A program made the translations under genes and the position numbers. A stretch of DNA of 14,628 nt from an uncultured Prevotellaceae bacterium (lineage in GTDB: Bacteria; Bacteroidota; Bacteroidia; Bacteroidales; Bacteroidaceae), in assembly GCA_905202115.1 (NCBI GenBank), contig CAJKQZ010000047.1, positions 1-14,628 of the forward strand, written 5' to 3'. A model generated the notes under the pieces. The model searched no databases, was not told the origin of the DNA, and worked only from the letters and a program-made list of their open reading frames with translations. Shown one piece after another: positions 1-7,801 of the stretch. Position 1 is the first letter of the stretch; each line of letters starts with the position of its first letter.

Positions 1-92
1 ATATCTCAGACATATTTTGAATTATCTCCTATGTATTTTCAATTTCCTGCGGGAACTTTTTTACTATGAAAAAAATATATATTTTTTGAGAA
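1..92 (+). repeat. Truncated right half of the dispersed palindromic repeat
   Basis: Positions 1-57 align base for base, with few differences, to 13085-13141, and the likeness continues through the AT-rich stretch to about 92. The fragment begins in the second arm of the palindrome, then carries a degenerate unit (AATTATCTCCTATGTA), the GCGGGAAC box at 49-56, a T-run, and a short AT-rich palindrome around 68-86. The left half of the element is missing because the window starts here. It lies upstream of the chitinase promoter but does not overlap it. Confidence 0.85.
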
Positions 93-353
93 GAGCAGAT
101 TTTTGCAAAATTATTCCCATTACGATTTTCAGCCGAACCTTTCATTTCTACGCCCCAAAACAATCGCAGAAACATTAAATCCGCACTCGAACTTTCGATC
201 ACGAAAATCTTTATTCCAACGTCCCCACTTTATACATTCCTTATGGAAAATCTACTCCTATATATATAAAATCACATTTGGAGCGCACACGCCCGTTTTC
301 AGTATACATGAAACAGTAAATAACTATAATTATAAAATAAAAACATTATAACG
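93..353. other. AT-rich intergenic stretch without recognisable gene
   Basis: This stretch separates the repeat fragment from the chitinase promoter. An open frame of 82 codons crosses it but begins with TTG, has a composition typical of AT-rich noncoding DNA, and resembles no family I know. I see no RNA gene or clear hairpin in it. Confidence 0.5.
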
Positions 354-385
354 TTTGCAGTCTTACACGTTTTTCGTTAATTTTG
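354..385 (+). promoter_or_regulatory. Bacteroidota-type promoter of the chitinase / ThuA pair
   Basis: TTTG at 354-357 is followed after exactly 20 nt by TAATTTTG at 378-385, matching the Bacteroidota vegetative pattern TTTG-N(about 19-21)-TAnnTTTG. The start codon is at 423, giving a leader of about 30 nt. The spacing and both boxes match the independent promoter at 6759-6790. Confidence 0.8.
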
Positions 386-422
386 CGCATGAAGTTTTAC
401 TATTCTTAATTAAATTATCTAA

Positions 423-1421
423 ATGAAACGATTCTTATTTATCATCTGCACCATTGCGTTCGCCACAACTGCATCATTTGCAAAAAGCGGACGCGTAGTC
501 ATTGCTTACGTCACCTCGTGGAGTCATATAATGCCCGACCCCGCTTATGTTACGCACGTGTTCTATGCTTTCGGAGGCGTTAACGAAACTTTCAACGGCA
601 TAAACATAAGCAATCCCGAACGGCTGAAAAGCATAGCAGGACTGAAAGAAAACAATCCAAAACTGAAAGTAGTACTTTCAGTAGGAGGCTGGGGCTCAGG
701 ACGTTTCAGCGAAATGGCAGCCGACGAGACACTGCGCAAAAGCTTCTGTGCCGATTGCAAACGGGTAATAGACGAATACAATCTCGACGGCATAGACATC
801 GACTGGGAATACCCCGGAAGCAGCTCGGCCAACATATCATCATCGCCCAACGACCGTAAGAACTTCACCCTTCTCATGCACGACATACGCTCCGCCATAG
901 GCAAAGCGTCGGTGCTCAGCATTGCCACAGCCGCATGGGGAAACTTTTACGACTTCAGAGATTTCATTGACGACCTCGACTTCGTCAACGTAATGAGTTA
1001 CGACATGGGCAATGCGCCCACTCACCACGCCGCTCTCTACAACTCCGACATAACAGGCAAAGGCATGACGTGCGAAAAGGCCGTTAATGCACACATCGAG
1101 GGAGGAGTACCCACCGGAAAGCTCGTTCTCGGCCTGCCTTTCTATGGCAGAGGCACACAAGCCGTAGGAAATTTCTGCGACTTCAGGAAAATTGCCGATC
1201 TGAAAGGATACACCGAAAAATGGGACAAACAGGCAAGCGTTCCATACCTTGAAGACAGCAACGGAACGATAGTGCTTTGTTTCGACAATGCACGCTCGCT
1301 CAAAGCCAAATGCAAATACCTCAAGAAAAAAGGACTTCACGGCTCAATGTACTGGGACTATGCCGGCGATGATGAAAAAGGCACGCTCCGCAAAACGGTA
1401 TGGAAAAACACCCGCCGGTAA
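423..1421 (+). CDS. Secreted glycoside hydrolase family 18 (chitinase-like)
   Basis: Predicted exported endo-acting glycosidase that cleaves beta-1,4-linked N-acetylglucosamine by the substrate-assisted GH18 mechanism. Residues 1-20 are a signal peptide ending in ASFA, a typical signal peptidase I site. One TIM-barrel catalytic domain fills the rest. The SxGG strand motif is at residues 86-89, the DxxDxDxE catalytic motif (LDGIDIDWE) ends at Glu129, the proposed proton donor, MSYD is at 191-194 and the closing MYWDY strand at 309-313. At 332 residues it is a minimal enzyme with no carbohydrate-binding module. A strong promoter lies just upstream, and the ThuA-like gene follows after 90 nt without a visible terminator, so the two are probably co-transcribed. 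No SusC/SusD pair is present, so the substrate (chitin, peptidoglycan-like or N-glycan) is open; an endo-beta-N-acetylglucosaminidase role is the main alternative. Confidence 0.93.
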   Translation: MKRFLFIICTIAFATTASFAKSGRVVIAYVTSWSHIMPDPAYVTHVFYAFGGVNETFNGINISNPERLKSIAGLKENNPKLKVVLSVGGWGSGRFSEMAADETLRKSFCADCKRVIDEYNLDGIDIDWEYPGSSSANISSSPNDRKNFTLLMHDIRSAIGKASVLSIATAAWGNFYDFRDFIDDLDFVNVMSYDMGNAPTHHAALYNSDITGKGMTCEKAVNAHIEGGVPTGKLVLGLPFYGRGTQAVGNFCDFRKIADLKGYTEKWDKQASVPYLEDSNGTIVLCFDNARSLKAKCKYLKKKGLHGSMYWDYAGDDEKGTLRKTVWKNTRR

Positions 1422-1511
1422 AACAGCCAACCCGCACAGCCGACGTAAAGACATAACATTATCGAAATGCAAAAGCGGGAGCAATAATCCGAAATAAAAA
1501 CAAACAATTCA

Positions 1512-2996
1512 ATGAAGAAACTACTTATAATATTATGCGCAATGCTTTTGTCGGGCACAATCCACGCTACGGCAAAAACTGCCCCTGACAAAACGCGCTT
1601 CAAGGCGCTTGTGCTCACCGAAACGGGCGGACAGCACGGTCCGTTCGTAGAAGAGGCGCTCAAATGGTTCAAAAAATACGGCAAGGACAACGACGTAGAA
1701 TTTACAGTTGTTAACGACACAAAGAAAATCGACGAGAACTTCCTTTCGCAATACAAGCTGTTCATTCAGCTCAACTATCCGCCATACAACTGGACTGAGA
1801 CTTCGCGCGAGGTGTTCGAACGCTTTATAATCGACGGGCGCATAGGTTGGATTGGATTCCACCACGCTACGCTGCTCGGAGAGTTCGACGGCTTCGAGAT
1901 GTGGAAATGGTTTTCAAAATGGATGGGAAACATCCGTTTCAAAAACTACATAGCTCCCCTCGCCTCGGGAAAAGTCGTTGTAGAGCGAAGTTCGCACCCT
2001 GTAATGAAAAACGTCGACAAGGAATTCGTGCTCGACAAAGACGAGTGGTATACCTACGACGTTTCTCCCCGCCGCGAAGTGTCGGTACTCGCACACGTGG
2101 ACGAAAGATCCTACACTCCCGCCTCCGACATAAAAATGGGCGACCACCCCGTGGTCTGGACAAACAACAAGGTCAAGGCCCGCAACGTTTACTTCCAGTT
2201 CGGCCACGCTCCCGAATGTTTCAGCAACAAGAACTTCACCACAATGTTTGCCAATGCCATAGAATGGGCTGCAAGCGGCGCACAATGGTTCCCCCGCTTC
2301 CGTGCATTGGTGGTGCGCAATCCCCGTGTTGAACCGGCACACCGCCAGTTTGCCGACGACGCCATAAAGCTGTTCGACGAGTTAAGAATCGGCGACGGCA
2401 TGGTATTCGACTATACAACCGACCAGGCCGATTTCAACGACGAAACGCTCCGCACCTACGACCTTGTGATTTCATTGGACGACAATCCGGGGCATTCGCC
2501 CGAACAGCGCACCGCATTCCAGAAATACATGGAAAATGGCGGAGCATGGCTCGGATTCCATGCTGCCGGCTACAACGACCGTTCAACCAATTGGCCGTGG
2601 TTTGTGGAATTTCTCGGCGGAGCAGTATTCGGCCGCAACAGTTGGCCGCCCCTTCCCGCCAAAATAAAAACAGAATCGCGTGAAATGGCTGTAATGAAAG
2701 GACTTCCCGAAACCTATATGGCTCCGGCCAACGAATGGTACCAGTGGAATCCGTCGCCGCGCAAGAATCCGGATGTGAAAGTGCTCGCCACGCTCGACGA
2801 CGCCAACTATCCTATAGGTTTCAAAGACGTTTTGCCCGACGGAGATACGCCTGTGGCATGGACAAACACCAAATATAAAATGGTATATATCAACATGGGA
2901 CACGGGCCTCACACTTTCGAAGACGCAACACAGACGTATTTCATTACCAACGTCATACGCTGGCTTGTTAAAGAAAAATACGAAGACGGACAATAA
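1512..2996 (+). CDS. Secreted protein with two tandem ThuA-like domains
   Basis: Predicted exported protein made of two copies of the ThuA-like (trehalose utilisation, class I glutamine amidotransferase-like fold) domain. Residues 1 to about 21 are a signal peptide. The first domain spans roughly 30-255 and the second 262-490. Matching landmarks show the duplication: GFHH at 115-118 against GFHA at 348-351, DEWY at 177-180 against NEWY at 407-410, and a late GH at 231-232 against 463-464, each after a PVVWT/PVAWT strand. ThuA-like domains occur in sugar-processing contexts and in some secreted glycoside-associated proteins, but their exact reaction is usually unknown. Position behind a chitinase-like gene suggests a role in sugar use at the cell envelope; that is inference. 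A 46-bp perfect palindrome lies 28 nt after the stop. Confidence 0.9.
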   Translation: MKKLLIILCAMLLSGTIHATAKTAPDKTRFKALVLTETGGQHGPFVEEALKWFKKYGKDNDVEFTVVNDTKKIDENFLSQYKLFIQLNYPPYNWTETSREVFERFIIDGRIGWIGFHHATLLGEFDGFEMWKWFSKWMGNIRFKNYIAPLASGKVVVERSSHPVMKNVDKEFVLDKDEWYTYDVSPRREVSVLAHVDERSYTPASDIKMGDHPVVWTNNKVKARNVYFQFGHAPECFSNKNFTTMFANAIEWAASGAQWFPRFRALVVRNPRVEPAHRQFADDAIKLFDELRIGDGMVFDYTTDQADFNDETLRTYDLVISLDDNPGHSPEQRTAFQKYMENGGAWLGFHAAGYNDRSTNWPWFVEFLGGAVFGRNSWPPLPAKIKTESREMAVMKGLPETYMAPANEWYQWNPSPRKNPDVKVLATLDDANYPIGFKDVLPDGDTPVAWTNTKYKMVYINMGHGPHTFEDATQTYFITNVIRWLVKEKYEDGQ

Positions 2997-3024
2997 GAAC
3001 CGAGACACGCGTCTCTATCCTTTG

Positions 3025-3070
3025 AAAAAATATCTCTGAAATATTCCGGAATATTTCAGAGATATTTTTT
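3025..3070. terminator. 46-bp perfect palindrome, likely bidirectional terminator
   Basis: Two 23-nt arms meet at CCGG (3046-3049) with no spacer. The left arm starts with A6 and the right arm ends with T6, so RNA from either strand folds into a long AU-rich hairpin followed by U residues. It sits 28 nt after the ThuA-like stop. The arm contains AAATATCTCTGAAATATT, related to the dispersed repeat unit (AAATATCTCAGACATATT), so it may be a member of that family recruited as a terminator. Confidence 0.7.
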
Positions 3071-3187
3071 TACCGTTTCCGTAACAAATACTCCGTATAA
3101 AAATACGCGAACGCACACCGCTATATAATATAAACCTATCGCTCCATTAAAAAGCAGCGGGAACGGAAACGAGCCGTTCTTTGTCCA
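3071..3187. other. Intergenic spacer with small hairpin
   Basis: Noncoding stretch between the convergent operons. It contains a 6-bp stem (GAACGG 3161-3166, CCGTTC 3174-3179). The bases GCGGGAAC at 3157-3164 match the box found in the repeat elements, possibly by chance or as a relic of a decayed copy. Confidence 0.35.
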
Positions 3188-3214
3188 CCTGACATTTTGT
3201 CAGGCACTTTTTTT
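3188..3214 (+). terminator. Hairpin plus T-run, candidate intrinsic terminator
   Basis: CCTGACATTTTGTCAGG forms a 7-bp stem with a 3-nt loop (3188-3204), followed after CAC by T7 at 3208-3214. The form is that of a plus-strand intrinsic terminator, a second one after the ThuA-like gene. A near copy with the loop inverted lies at 3351-3365 on the other side of the repeat element, so the pair could instead be protein-binding sites or flanks of the element. Confidence 0.4.
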
Positions 3215-3234
3215 CTGTCCACGAGAAGAGCCCC

Positions 3235-3325
3235 GAAAAATTATCTCAGACATATTTTAAAATATCTCAGAGATAATTCAAAATATGTCTGAGATAATTT
3301 TTTCTACAAGCGGGAGGAGTTTTTC
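3235..3325 (+). repeat. Dispersed palindromic repeat, three-unit copy
   Basis: Three units of about 21-24 bp in alternating orientation: 3235-3258, 3259-3279 and 3280-3302. The first and third are perfect inverted copies over 23 bases (3236-3258 against 3280-3302) with the middle unit as spacer. The block is followed by CTACAA, the box GCGGGAGG at 3310-3317 and a T-run. The copy at 6874-6958 has the same left flank (CCCGAAAAA) and the same right flank. It lies between two convergent operons. Confidence 0.85.
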
Positions 3326-3553
3326 CCCGTGCCGGCGGGAAATACAAACACCTGACAAAATGTCATGTTCTGAAAAGTCCAGTGCCGGTTACGGCTCTGC
3401 TTCAACGGCAATGCGACGCATAATATAGCAACCAAACAACACGACAGCAACAAAAAGACAAAAGAGCATGAATTTCACCTCATGATTTACATAAACCAAC
3501 CTATACTCCCTTCATTGAATTCCCATAAACCACTCCAAAGGCACAGAAACAAT
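3326..3553. other. Intergenic spacer between repeat and operon terminator
   Basis: No gene is recognisable. CCTGACAAAATGTCA at 3351-3365 is a short dyad that mirrors the hairpin at 3188-3204. The rest is AT-rich and featureless to my reading. Confidence 0.4.
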
Positions 3554-3592
3554 CAAAAAAAGACGCCTTGCAAACAATTATGCAAAGCGTCT
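3554..3592 (-). terminator. Intrinsic terminator of the minus-strand glmM operon
   Basis: Arms AGACGCCTTGCA (3561-3572) and TGCAAAGCGTCT (3581-3592) pair over 12 positions with one G-T type mismatch, around an 8-nt loop. On the minus strand the stem is followed by seven T (A-run 3554-3560). It lies 23 nt beyond the stop of the transglutaminase-like gene, as expected for the operon end. Confidence 0.85.
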
Positions 3593-3615
3593 CCGAAAAT
3601 TATACCGTTTGCGGT

Positions 3616-4821
3616 TCAATAAGGCTGCTTCCAGAATAATTCATTGTTCGTAGTAACGATACTTTTTCTCTTGTCCGAACGCCAGTTACGCTCATGCCCC
3701 TTTGCTACGAGCAATATAAAATCGGCCCAATGCGTAGACTCATTGCCGAACCGGTTGTCGGATATACACTCGATGAAATAAAGATTTTTTGCCATGTAAT
3801 TTTCGAGATAATCCTCCTTAGTCTGCTTCTGTTCGTGGTTCCAATTGGCGTCGTCGTTAAGCACAAGCGGCTTGTCGTTCACCAGCCGTTCGCGAACTTC
3901 ATCTATGCTCAGAAGATTCCCCTTGTCATCGCTCACGTATGCGGCAAACGTCGGATCTACCCATATCCATTTGTCGAGAGTGTTGCTGTACACAACATTT
4001 ATCACGTGGCAATCGTTGTCTAAAGAATCCTCAGGCATACAGGTAACGTAGCGCGACTTCCAGCCCATAGCAAGATAACACTCGTTTAGCATTATAGCCA
4101 TCATGCGGCAGTTTATTCCGCGGTTCTCTTTCTTGCACACCTCATAAAGACTTATGGCGTCGCGTTTCTCGGGCCACTTCGAGCTTCCGTCATGCCTCAC
4201 CGCGTCGTGAACAAAGTACAGAAGATTCTTTATCTTGGAAATTTCATCGCCACTGCCCGCTATGCTGTCGAGATTGAAGTACCTGCGCGTGCGCACAAGG
4301 TTCGAATCGTTCGGACTGGCATAGGTAAAGCGCACCTTGTCATCAGTCGCGGCGGTATATTCGGCTGCTGCTTTAAGAACACTAAGATATGAATGTTCGG
4401 ACATCGCAGCCACGATTTCGTCGAACTCCTTATAGCCGTGCAGACTCTCAAGATCAGCGTCGGTTTTGGCCCAACCTGCGTTGTTATACCCACATTCGCA
4501 AGCCGCTCTCAGATATTTCAGCGCTATTTTCGGTCTGCCAATACGCGCAGCCGTACATGCGGCATTATAATATATACCTAAGCCGACAGATTTCCTGTCA
4601 AATTTCGAAAGTTCGGCCTCCGACAGCCTGTCGTATGCCTTTATGACAGCCGTATAAGCCTTATAAGCTGCCGAATAATCCGCCGGCTTTTCGGCTATCT
4701 TCATAAGACTGTCTGCGACCATAAACTTTTCCATAACAACATCCTTTCCCGATTTTTGGGAAAAGGCGCAAGTTGCGGCCATAAGCGCGGAGAGACAAGC
4801 AAATAATCTAAAATATTTCAT
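3616..4821 (-). CDS. Exported transglutaminase-like protein with TPR-like N-terminal region
   Basis: Predicted exported papain-fold protein of the transglutaminase core type, possibly a cysteine protease or amidase rather than a crosslinker. Residues 1-21 are a signal peptide (cleavage near AFS-Q); the Cys at 18 does not sit in a good lipobox. Residues about 45-140 form helical repeats resembling tetratricopeptide units (YNAACTAARIG, then a LESLHGYKEFDEI end). The catalytic core at about 195-300 has the expected triad order: Cys238 in NRGINCRMM, His272 in NDCHVIN and Asp289 in WVDPTF. Its substrate is unknown. It is last in the operon, 25 nt after the phosphoglucosamine mutase gene, and is followed by an intrinsic terminator. 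Envelope or peptidoglycan-related work is plausible from context only. Confidence 0.85.
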   Translation of the reverse strand: MKYFRLFACLSALMAATCAFSQKSGKDVVMEKFMVADSLMKIAEKPADYSAAYKAYTAVIKAYDRLSEAELSKFDRKSVGLGIYYNAACTAARIGRPKIALKYLRAACECGYNNAGWAKTDADLESLHGYKEFDEIVAAMSEHSYLSVLKAAAEYTAATDDKVRFTYASPNDSNLVRTRRYFNLDSIAGSGDEISKIKNLLYFVHDAVRHDGSSKWPEKRDAISLYEVCKKENRGINCRMMAIMLNECYLAMGWKSRYVTCMPEDSLDNDCHVINVVYSNTLDKWIWVDPTFAAYVSDDKGNLLSIDEVRERLVNDKPLVLNDDANWNHEQKQTKEDYLENYMAKNLYFIECISDNRFGNESTHWADFILLVAKGHERNWRSDKRKSIVTTNNELFWKQPY

Positions 4822-4846
4822 TTCATCTAAACGTTGATGATTTATA

Positions 4847-6232
4847 TCAAAGCAAATCGGTTATTTCCTTCATGAAACGTTTGCCGAGTGCGTCGGCCTC
4901 TTCGGCCGTATGGGCTTCGGTGTAAACACGAATGATAGGCTCGGTATTGCTTTTGCGGAGATGAACCCACTTGTCGGGAAAATCTATCTTCACTCCGTCT
5001 ATCGTCGTAACATTGTCGCCGTTGTATTTCTCTTTTACCTTTTCGAGTACCGCGTCGGGGTTAACGCCGGCAGCAAGGTCGATACGGTTCTTCGCCATTT
5101 CGTATTTGGGATACATGTCGCGCATTTCCGAAGTGGTTTTGCCGAGTTTGGCAAGGTTTGTAAGTATAAGAGCTATTCCCACGAGAGCATCGCGACCATA
5201 ATGTGCGGCGGGATAGATTACTCCGCCGTTACCCTCGCCGCCGATAACGGCATTGGTTTCCTTCATCTTGGTAACCACGTTGACCTCTCCCACTGCGGCC
5301 GGAGTGTATTTGCAACCGTACTTTTCGGTTACGTCGCGCAATGCGCGGGTCGAGGAAAGATTCGAAACGGTATTGCCTGGCGTATGCTGAAGTATATAGT
5401 CGGCCACCGTTACGAGGGTGTATTCCTCGCCATACATGTTTCCTTTCTCGTCGATTATGGCAAGACGGTCCACATCGGGGTCGACAACAAAACCTATATT
5501 GAAATCGCCTTCGGCCACAAGCTTCATTATGTCGCCGAGATTCTTTGCAAGAGGTTCGGGATTGTGTTTGAAATCTCCGGTAGGCTCAAGATAAAGCCCT
5601 TCATAGTATTCCACGCCGAGCTGTTCGAGAAGTTTTGGCAAGATTACTCCGCCGACACTGTTCACGGTGTCGAGCGCAACACGAAAACGGGCTTTTCTTA
5701 TGGCTTCCACGTCGACGAGCTCAAGAGCCTTGACCATGTCTATGTGTTTCTGGTCATAGGAATTATCCTCGCGATATGACCCGAGGCTGTCTACGTCGGC
5801 ATAGTCGAAATCTCCCGAATCGGCTATGCGGACAACCTCGGCAGCTTCTTCTTTGTTAAGAAACTCGCCATGCTCGTTAAGCAGTTTGAGTGCATTCCAC
5901 TGGCGCGGATTGTGGCTTGCCGTAAGAATTATGCCTCCGTCGGCATTTTCCATAGTCACGGCGAGTTCGGTGGTAGGTGTCGAGGCAAGACCGATGTTTA
6001 CCACATTGTAGCCAAGCCCCATGAGCGTTCCGCAAACCACCTGTGAGACCATCGGGCCTGAAATTCGGGCATCGCGCCCAACCACTATCTTGTTAGTACC
6101 GTTCGGCAGGCTGCGCCGACGCAATGTTGCGTAAGCGGAAACAGATTTCACTATGTCGAGCGGATTAAGCGTGTCGCCCGGCTTGCCGCCTATCGTTCCT
6201 CTGAAACCTGAAATGCTTTTAATCAGTGTCAT
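4847..6232 (-). CDS. glmM: Phosphoglucosamine mutase
   Basis: Cytosolic alpha-D-phosphohexomutase that converts glucosamine-6-phosphate to glucosamine-1-phosphate, feeding UDP-GlcNAc for peptidoglycan and lipopolysaccharide. All four family motifs are intact: the phosphoserine loop TASHNP with Ser106, the metal loop DPDVDR at 251-256, the sugar-binding GEGNGG at 332-337 and the phosphate-binding RKSNTEP at 426-432. The length of 461 residues is normal for the Bacteroidota form. The gene starts 14 nt after the lipoprotein stop, so it is co-transcribed from the promoter at 6759-6790. The general family also includes phosphomannomutases and phosphoglucomutases; GlmM is preferred on the overall sequence, and some relaxed specificity is possible. 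Confidence 0.88.
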   Translation of the reverse strand: MTLIKSISGFRGTIGGKPGDTLNPLDIVKSVSAYATLRRRSLPNGTNKIVVGRDARISGPMVSQVVCGTLMGLGYNVVNIGLASTPTTELAVTMENADGGIILTASHNPRQWNALKLLNEHGEFLNKEEAAEVVRIADSGDFDYADVDSLGSYREDNSYDQKHIDMVKALELVDVEAIRKARFRVALDTVNSVGGVILPKLLEQLGVEYYEGLYLEPTGDFKHNPEPLAKNLGDIMKLVAEGDFNIGFVVDPDVDRLAIIDEKGNMYGEEYTLVTVADYILQHTPGNTVSNLSSTRALRDVTEKYGCKYTPAAVGEVNVVTKMKETNAVIGGEGNGGVIYPAAHYGRDALVGIALILTNLAKLGKTTSEMRDMYPKYEMAKNRIDLAAGVNPDAVLEKVKEKYNGDNVTTIDGVKIDFPDKWVHLRKSNTEPIIRVYTEAHTAEEADALGKRFMKEITDLL

Positions 6233-6246
6233 GGTATTTTTGTTTT

Positions 6247-6735
6247 TTATCTGTTAACTACTCTGAATCTCTTTGTAACGGTAACGTAACATTTGAACGG
6301 TCCAGCTGAATATTCCACAGTTCCACCGCTTATATCTACCGTTGAGCCGGAGGTCTTCGACTGTCCAGACGCATTGTATTCTCCCTTGAAAACAATCGTG
6401 TATGTTCCAGGCGTTGAAGGCGCCGTGAATGTGCATATAGGATTCGACTTGTCATTGTCATAAAGCAACGATTTATTGTTTTCGATATTGGTTTCTTCGC
6501 TTGTTCCGCTTATACTCCAATTGTATAAGGTTCTATTGAGCAGCTTTCCTTTCTTATACTGCACGGCAGTAGCTGTAACGCGTTCACCGGGGAAAATTTC
6601 GGAAGGCGTAAAAGTTATGTCGGAAAACTTCGGAGAAACCGAAGAGTACTTGTCGTCGTCACTCGAACAAGACACAGCAAAAGCCGCAGTCATTAATAAA
6701 AACGAGAGAGTTAAGAGCCTGGATATTTTTTTCAT
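6247..6735 (-). CDS. Small surface lipoprotein with Ig/PKD-like domain
   Basis: Predicted lipoprotein of 162 residues. Residues 1-22 are a signal sequence with lipobox AVSC, lipidated at Cys23. The next residues SSDDD match the acidic export signal that directs Bacteroidota lipoproteins to the outer leaflet of the outer membrane, so surface display is likely. Residues about 36-155 look like one beta-sandwich domain of the Ig or PKD kind (FTPSEIFPGERVTATA opening, then TFTAPSTPGTYTIVFKG). No enzyme motif is visible. It is first in an operon with glmM and the transglutaminase-like gene and starts about 24 nt from a well-formed promoter. Its function is not recognised. Confidence 0.85.
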   Translation of the reverse strand: MKKISRLLTLSFLLMTAAFAVSCSSDDDKYSSVSPKFSDITFTPSEIFPGERVTATAVQYKKGKLLNRTLYNWSISGTSEETNIENNKSLLYDNDKSNPICTFTAPSTPGTYTIVFKGEYNASGQSKTSGSTVDISGGTVEYSAGPFKCYVTVTKRFRVVNR

Positions 6736-6758
6736 TTCAATATATTTTTATGGATTTA

Positions 6759-6790
6759 CAAAGTTATAAAAAAACATACTATCGCACAAA
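6759..6790 (-). promoter_or_regulatory. Bacteroidota-type promoter of the lipoprotein-glmM operon
   Basis: Read on the minus strand, TTTG (complement of 6787-6790) is followed after 20 nt by TAACTTTG (complement of 6759-6766). Both boxes and the spacing fit the TTTG/TAnnTTTG consensus. The start codon lies 23 nt further, at 6735, giving a short leader. Confidence 0.85.
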
Positions 6791-6873
6791 CTGCGATTTC
6801 AAAATAAAATAATATACACACGCCAAATGCGTATTATGGTAAACCGAAAACGAAACGCCGCCAAACATGCCCG
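6791..6873. other. Spacer between promoter and repeat copy
   Basis: Upstream region of the lipoprotein operon. A GATTTC-rich AT stretch and no recognisable operator are seen. Confidence 0.3.
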
Positions 6874-6958
6874 AAAAATTATCTCTGAGATATTTCAAAA
6901 TATGTCTGAGATAATTTAAAATATCTCAGACATATTTTTTTCTACGTGCGGGAGGTTT
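6874..6958 (+). repeat. Dispersed palindromic repeat, three-unit copy
   Basis: Units at 6874-6896, 6897-6917 and 6918-6938 alternate in orientation. The second and third are inverted copies with one mismatch. The first contains a short dyad of its own (TATCTC-T-GAGATA). The box GCGGGAGG follows at 6948-6955, then a T-run. Flanks match the copy at 3235-3325. It sits between the 3' end of the HAD gene and the promoter of the next operon; no separate GC-rich terminator is visible for the HAD operon, so this element may serve as one. Confidence 0.85.
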
Positions 6959-7048
6959 TCTGCTGCATCCAACAGAGCGGTTAAACGCAGGATATGAAAA
7001 AATCAAGAAAAGCAAACGCCGGCGCACACCGACCGGAATGGCATACCT

Positions 7049-7801
7049 TTACAGCAACAGAGGGAGCAATTGCCGCACATCGCTTATTATTTTTCTTGGA
7101 ATGCTTATGTCGTCAGGGTCTTTGCCCCACCCTTCGCCGCGCACCCATACTGTAGGACAGCCTAACGACGCAGCAGGAACGATGTCTTTGTCGTAAGAAT
7201 CGCCCACAACCAACGTTTCGGCGGCTGTGTATCCGAGAGCTTCCACACCGAGATGGAAAATGGCGGGATCGGGCTTACGTACTCCCACCACAGAGGATTC
7301 TATGAGTGCATTGAAACAGCTGAGGTTGAAATCGTCAAGAACAGCGTGCAGGTTTCCATAAAAGTTCGACACCAAAGCCACAGGATAACGCTCGGAAAGA
7401 GACACAAGTACTTCACGGCTCACATCGACATGGCGTAAAGCATAATTATAACAATAGTCGGCTATACGGGCAATGAGGCCATTGCGATTTTCAGCATTAC
7501 AGTTTAAACAACCACGCTCTTCGAGGCACAAGAATTCCTTGTCGATTTTCTTTACGAGCATATCGCGGAAATTATCCTGCGGAACCACTATATATTCTTT
7601 GGCCAACGCCCTTTCGCCAAACACATAAGCCTCTTTCCAATGCTCGTCGGACAAATCAACACCCGCAGCTGCATAGCCTTCGCGCAGCACATGCGCCCAA
7701 TGCCGTCCCGCCGTATCGAGCGTGCCGCCATAATCGAATACAAGTGCCTTTACATCGCTGAAATACGCACCTGCGCTCACCTTGTTTCCCTCTGCTTCCA
7801 T
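7049..7801 (-). CDS. HAD-superfamily phosphatase
   Basis: Predicted soluble phosphohydrolase of the haloacid dehalogenase superfamily. Motif I is FDYGGTLD with nucleophile Asp23; position +2 is Gly instead of the usual Asp, a variant known from YihX-type HAD enzymes. The cap domain lies between about residues 30 and 130 and contains CLNC (98-101). Motif II Ser145 (LVSNFYGN), motif III Lys176 (VRKPDP) and motif IV GDSYDKD (200-206) are all present. It is the last gene of the CDP-alcohol block, 69 nt after the flippase-like gene. By context it may dephosphorylate a phosphorylated headgroup intermediate; the substrate cannot be read from the sequence. Confidence 0.85.
   Translation of the reverse strand: MEAEGNKVSAGAYFSDVKALVFDYGGTLDTAGRHWAHVLREGYAAAGVDLSDEHWKEAYVFGERALAKEYIVVPQDNFRDMLVKKIDKEFLCLEERGCLNCNAENRNGLIARIADYCYNYALRHVDVSREVLVSLSERYPVALVSNFYGNLHAVLDDFNLSCFNALIESSVVGVRKPDPAIFHLGVEALGYTAAETLVVGDSYDKDIVPAASLGCPTVWVRGEGWGKDPDDISIPRKIISDVRQLLPLLL

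Noticed and set aside
103..351. Open frame of 82 codons upstream of the chitinase promoter
   Set aside because: TTG start, AT-rich noncoding look, no recognisable domain, and it ends right before a clear promoter.
3235..3325. CRISPR array
   Set aside because: Units are adjacent, alternate in orientation and have no unique spacers; no cas gene is present.
4910..5779. Long plus-strand open frame antisense to glmM
   Set aside because: Same reason: a shadow of a well-conserved gene on the other strand.
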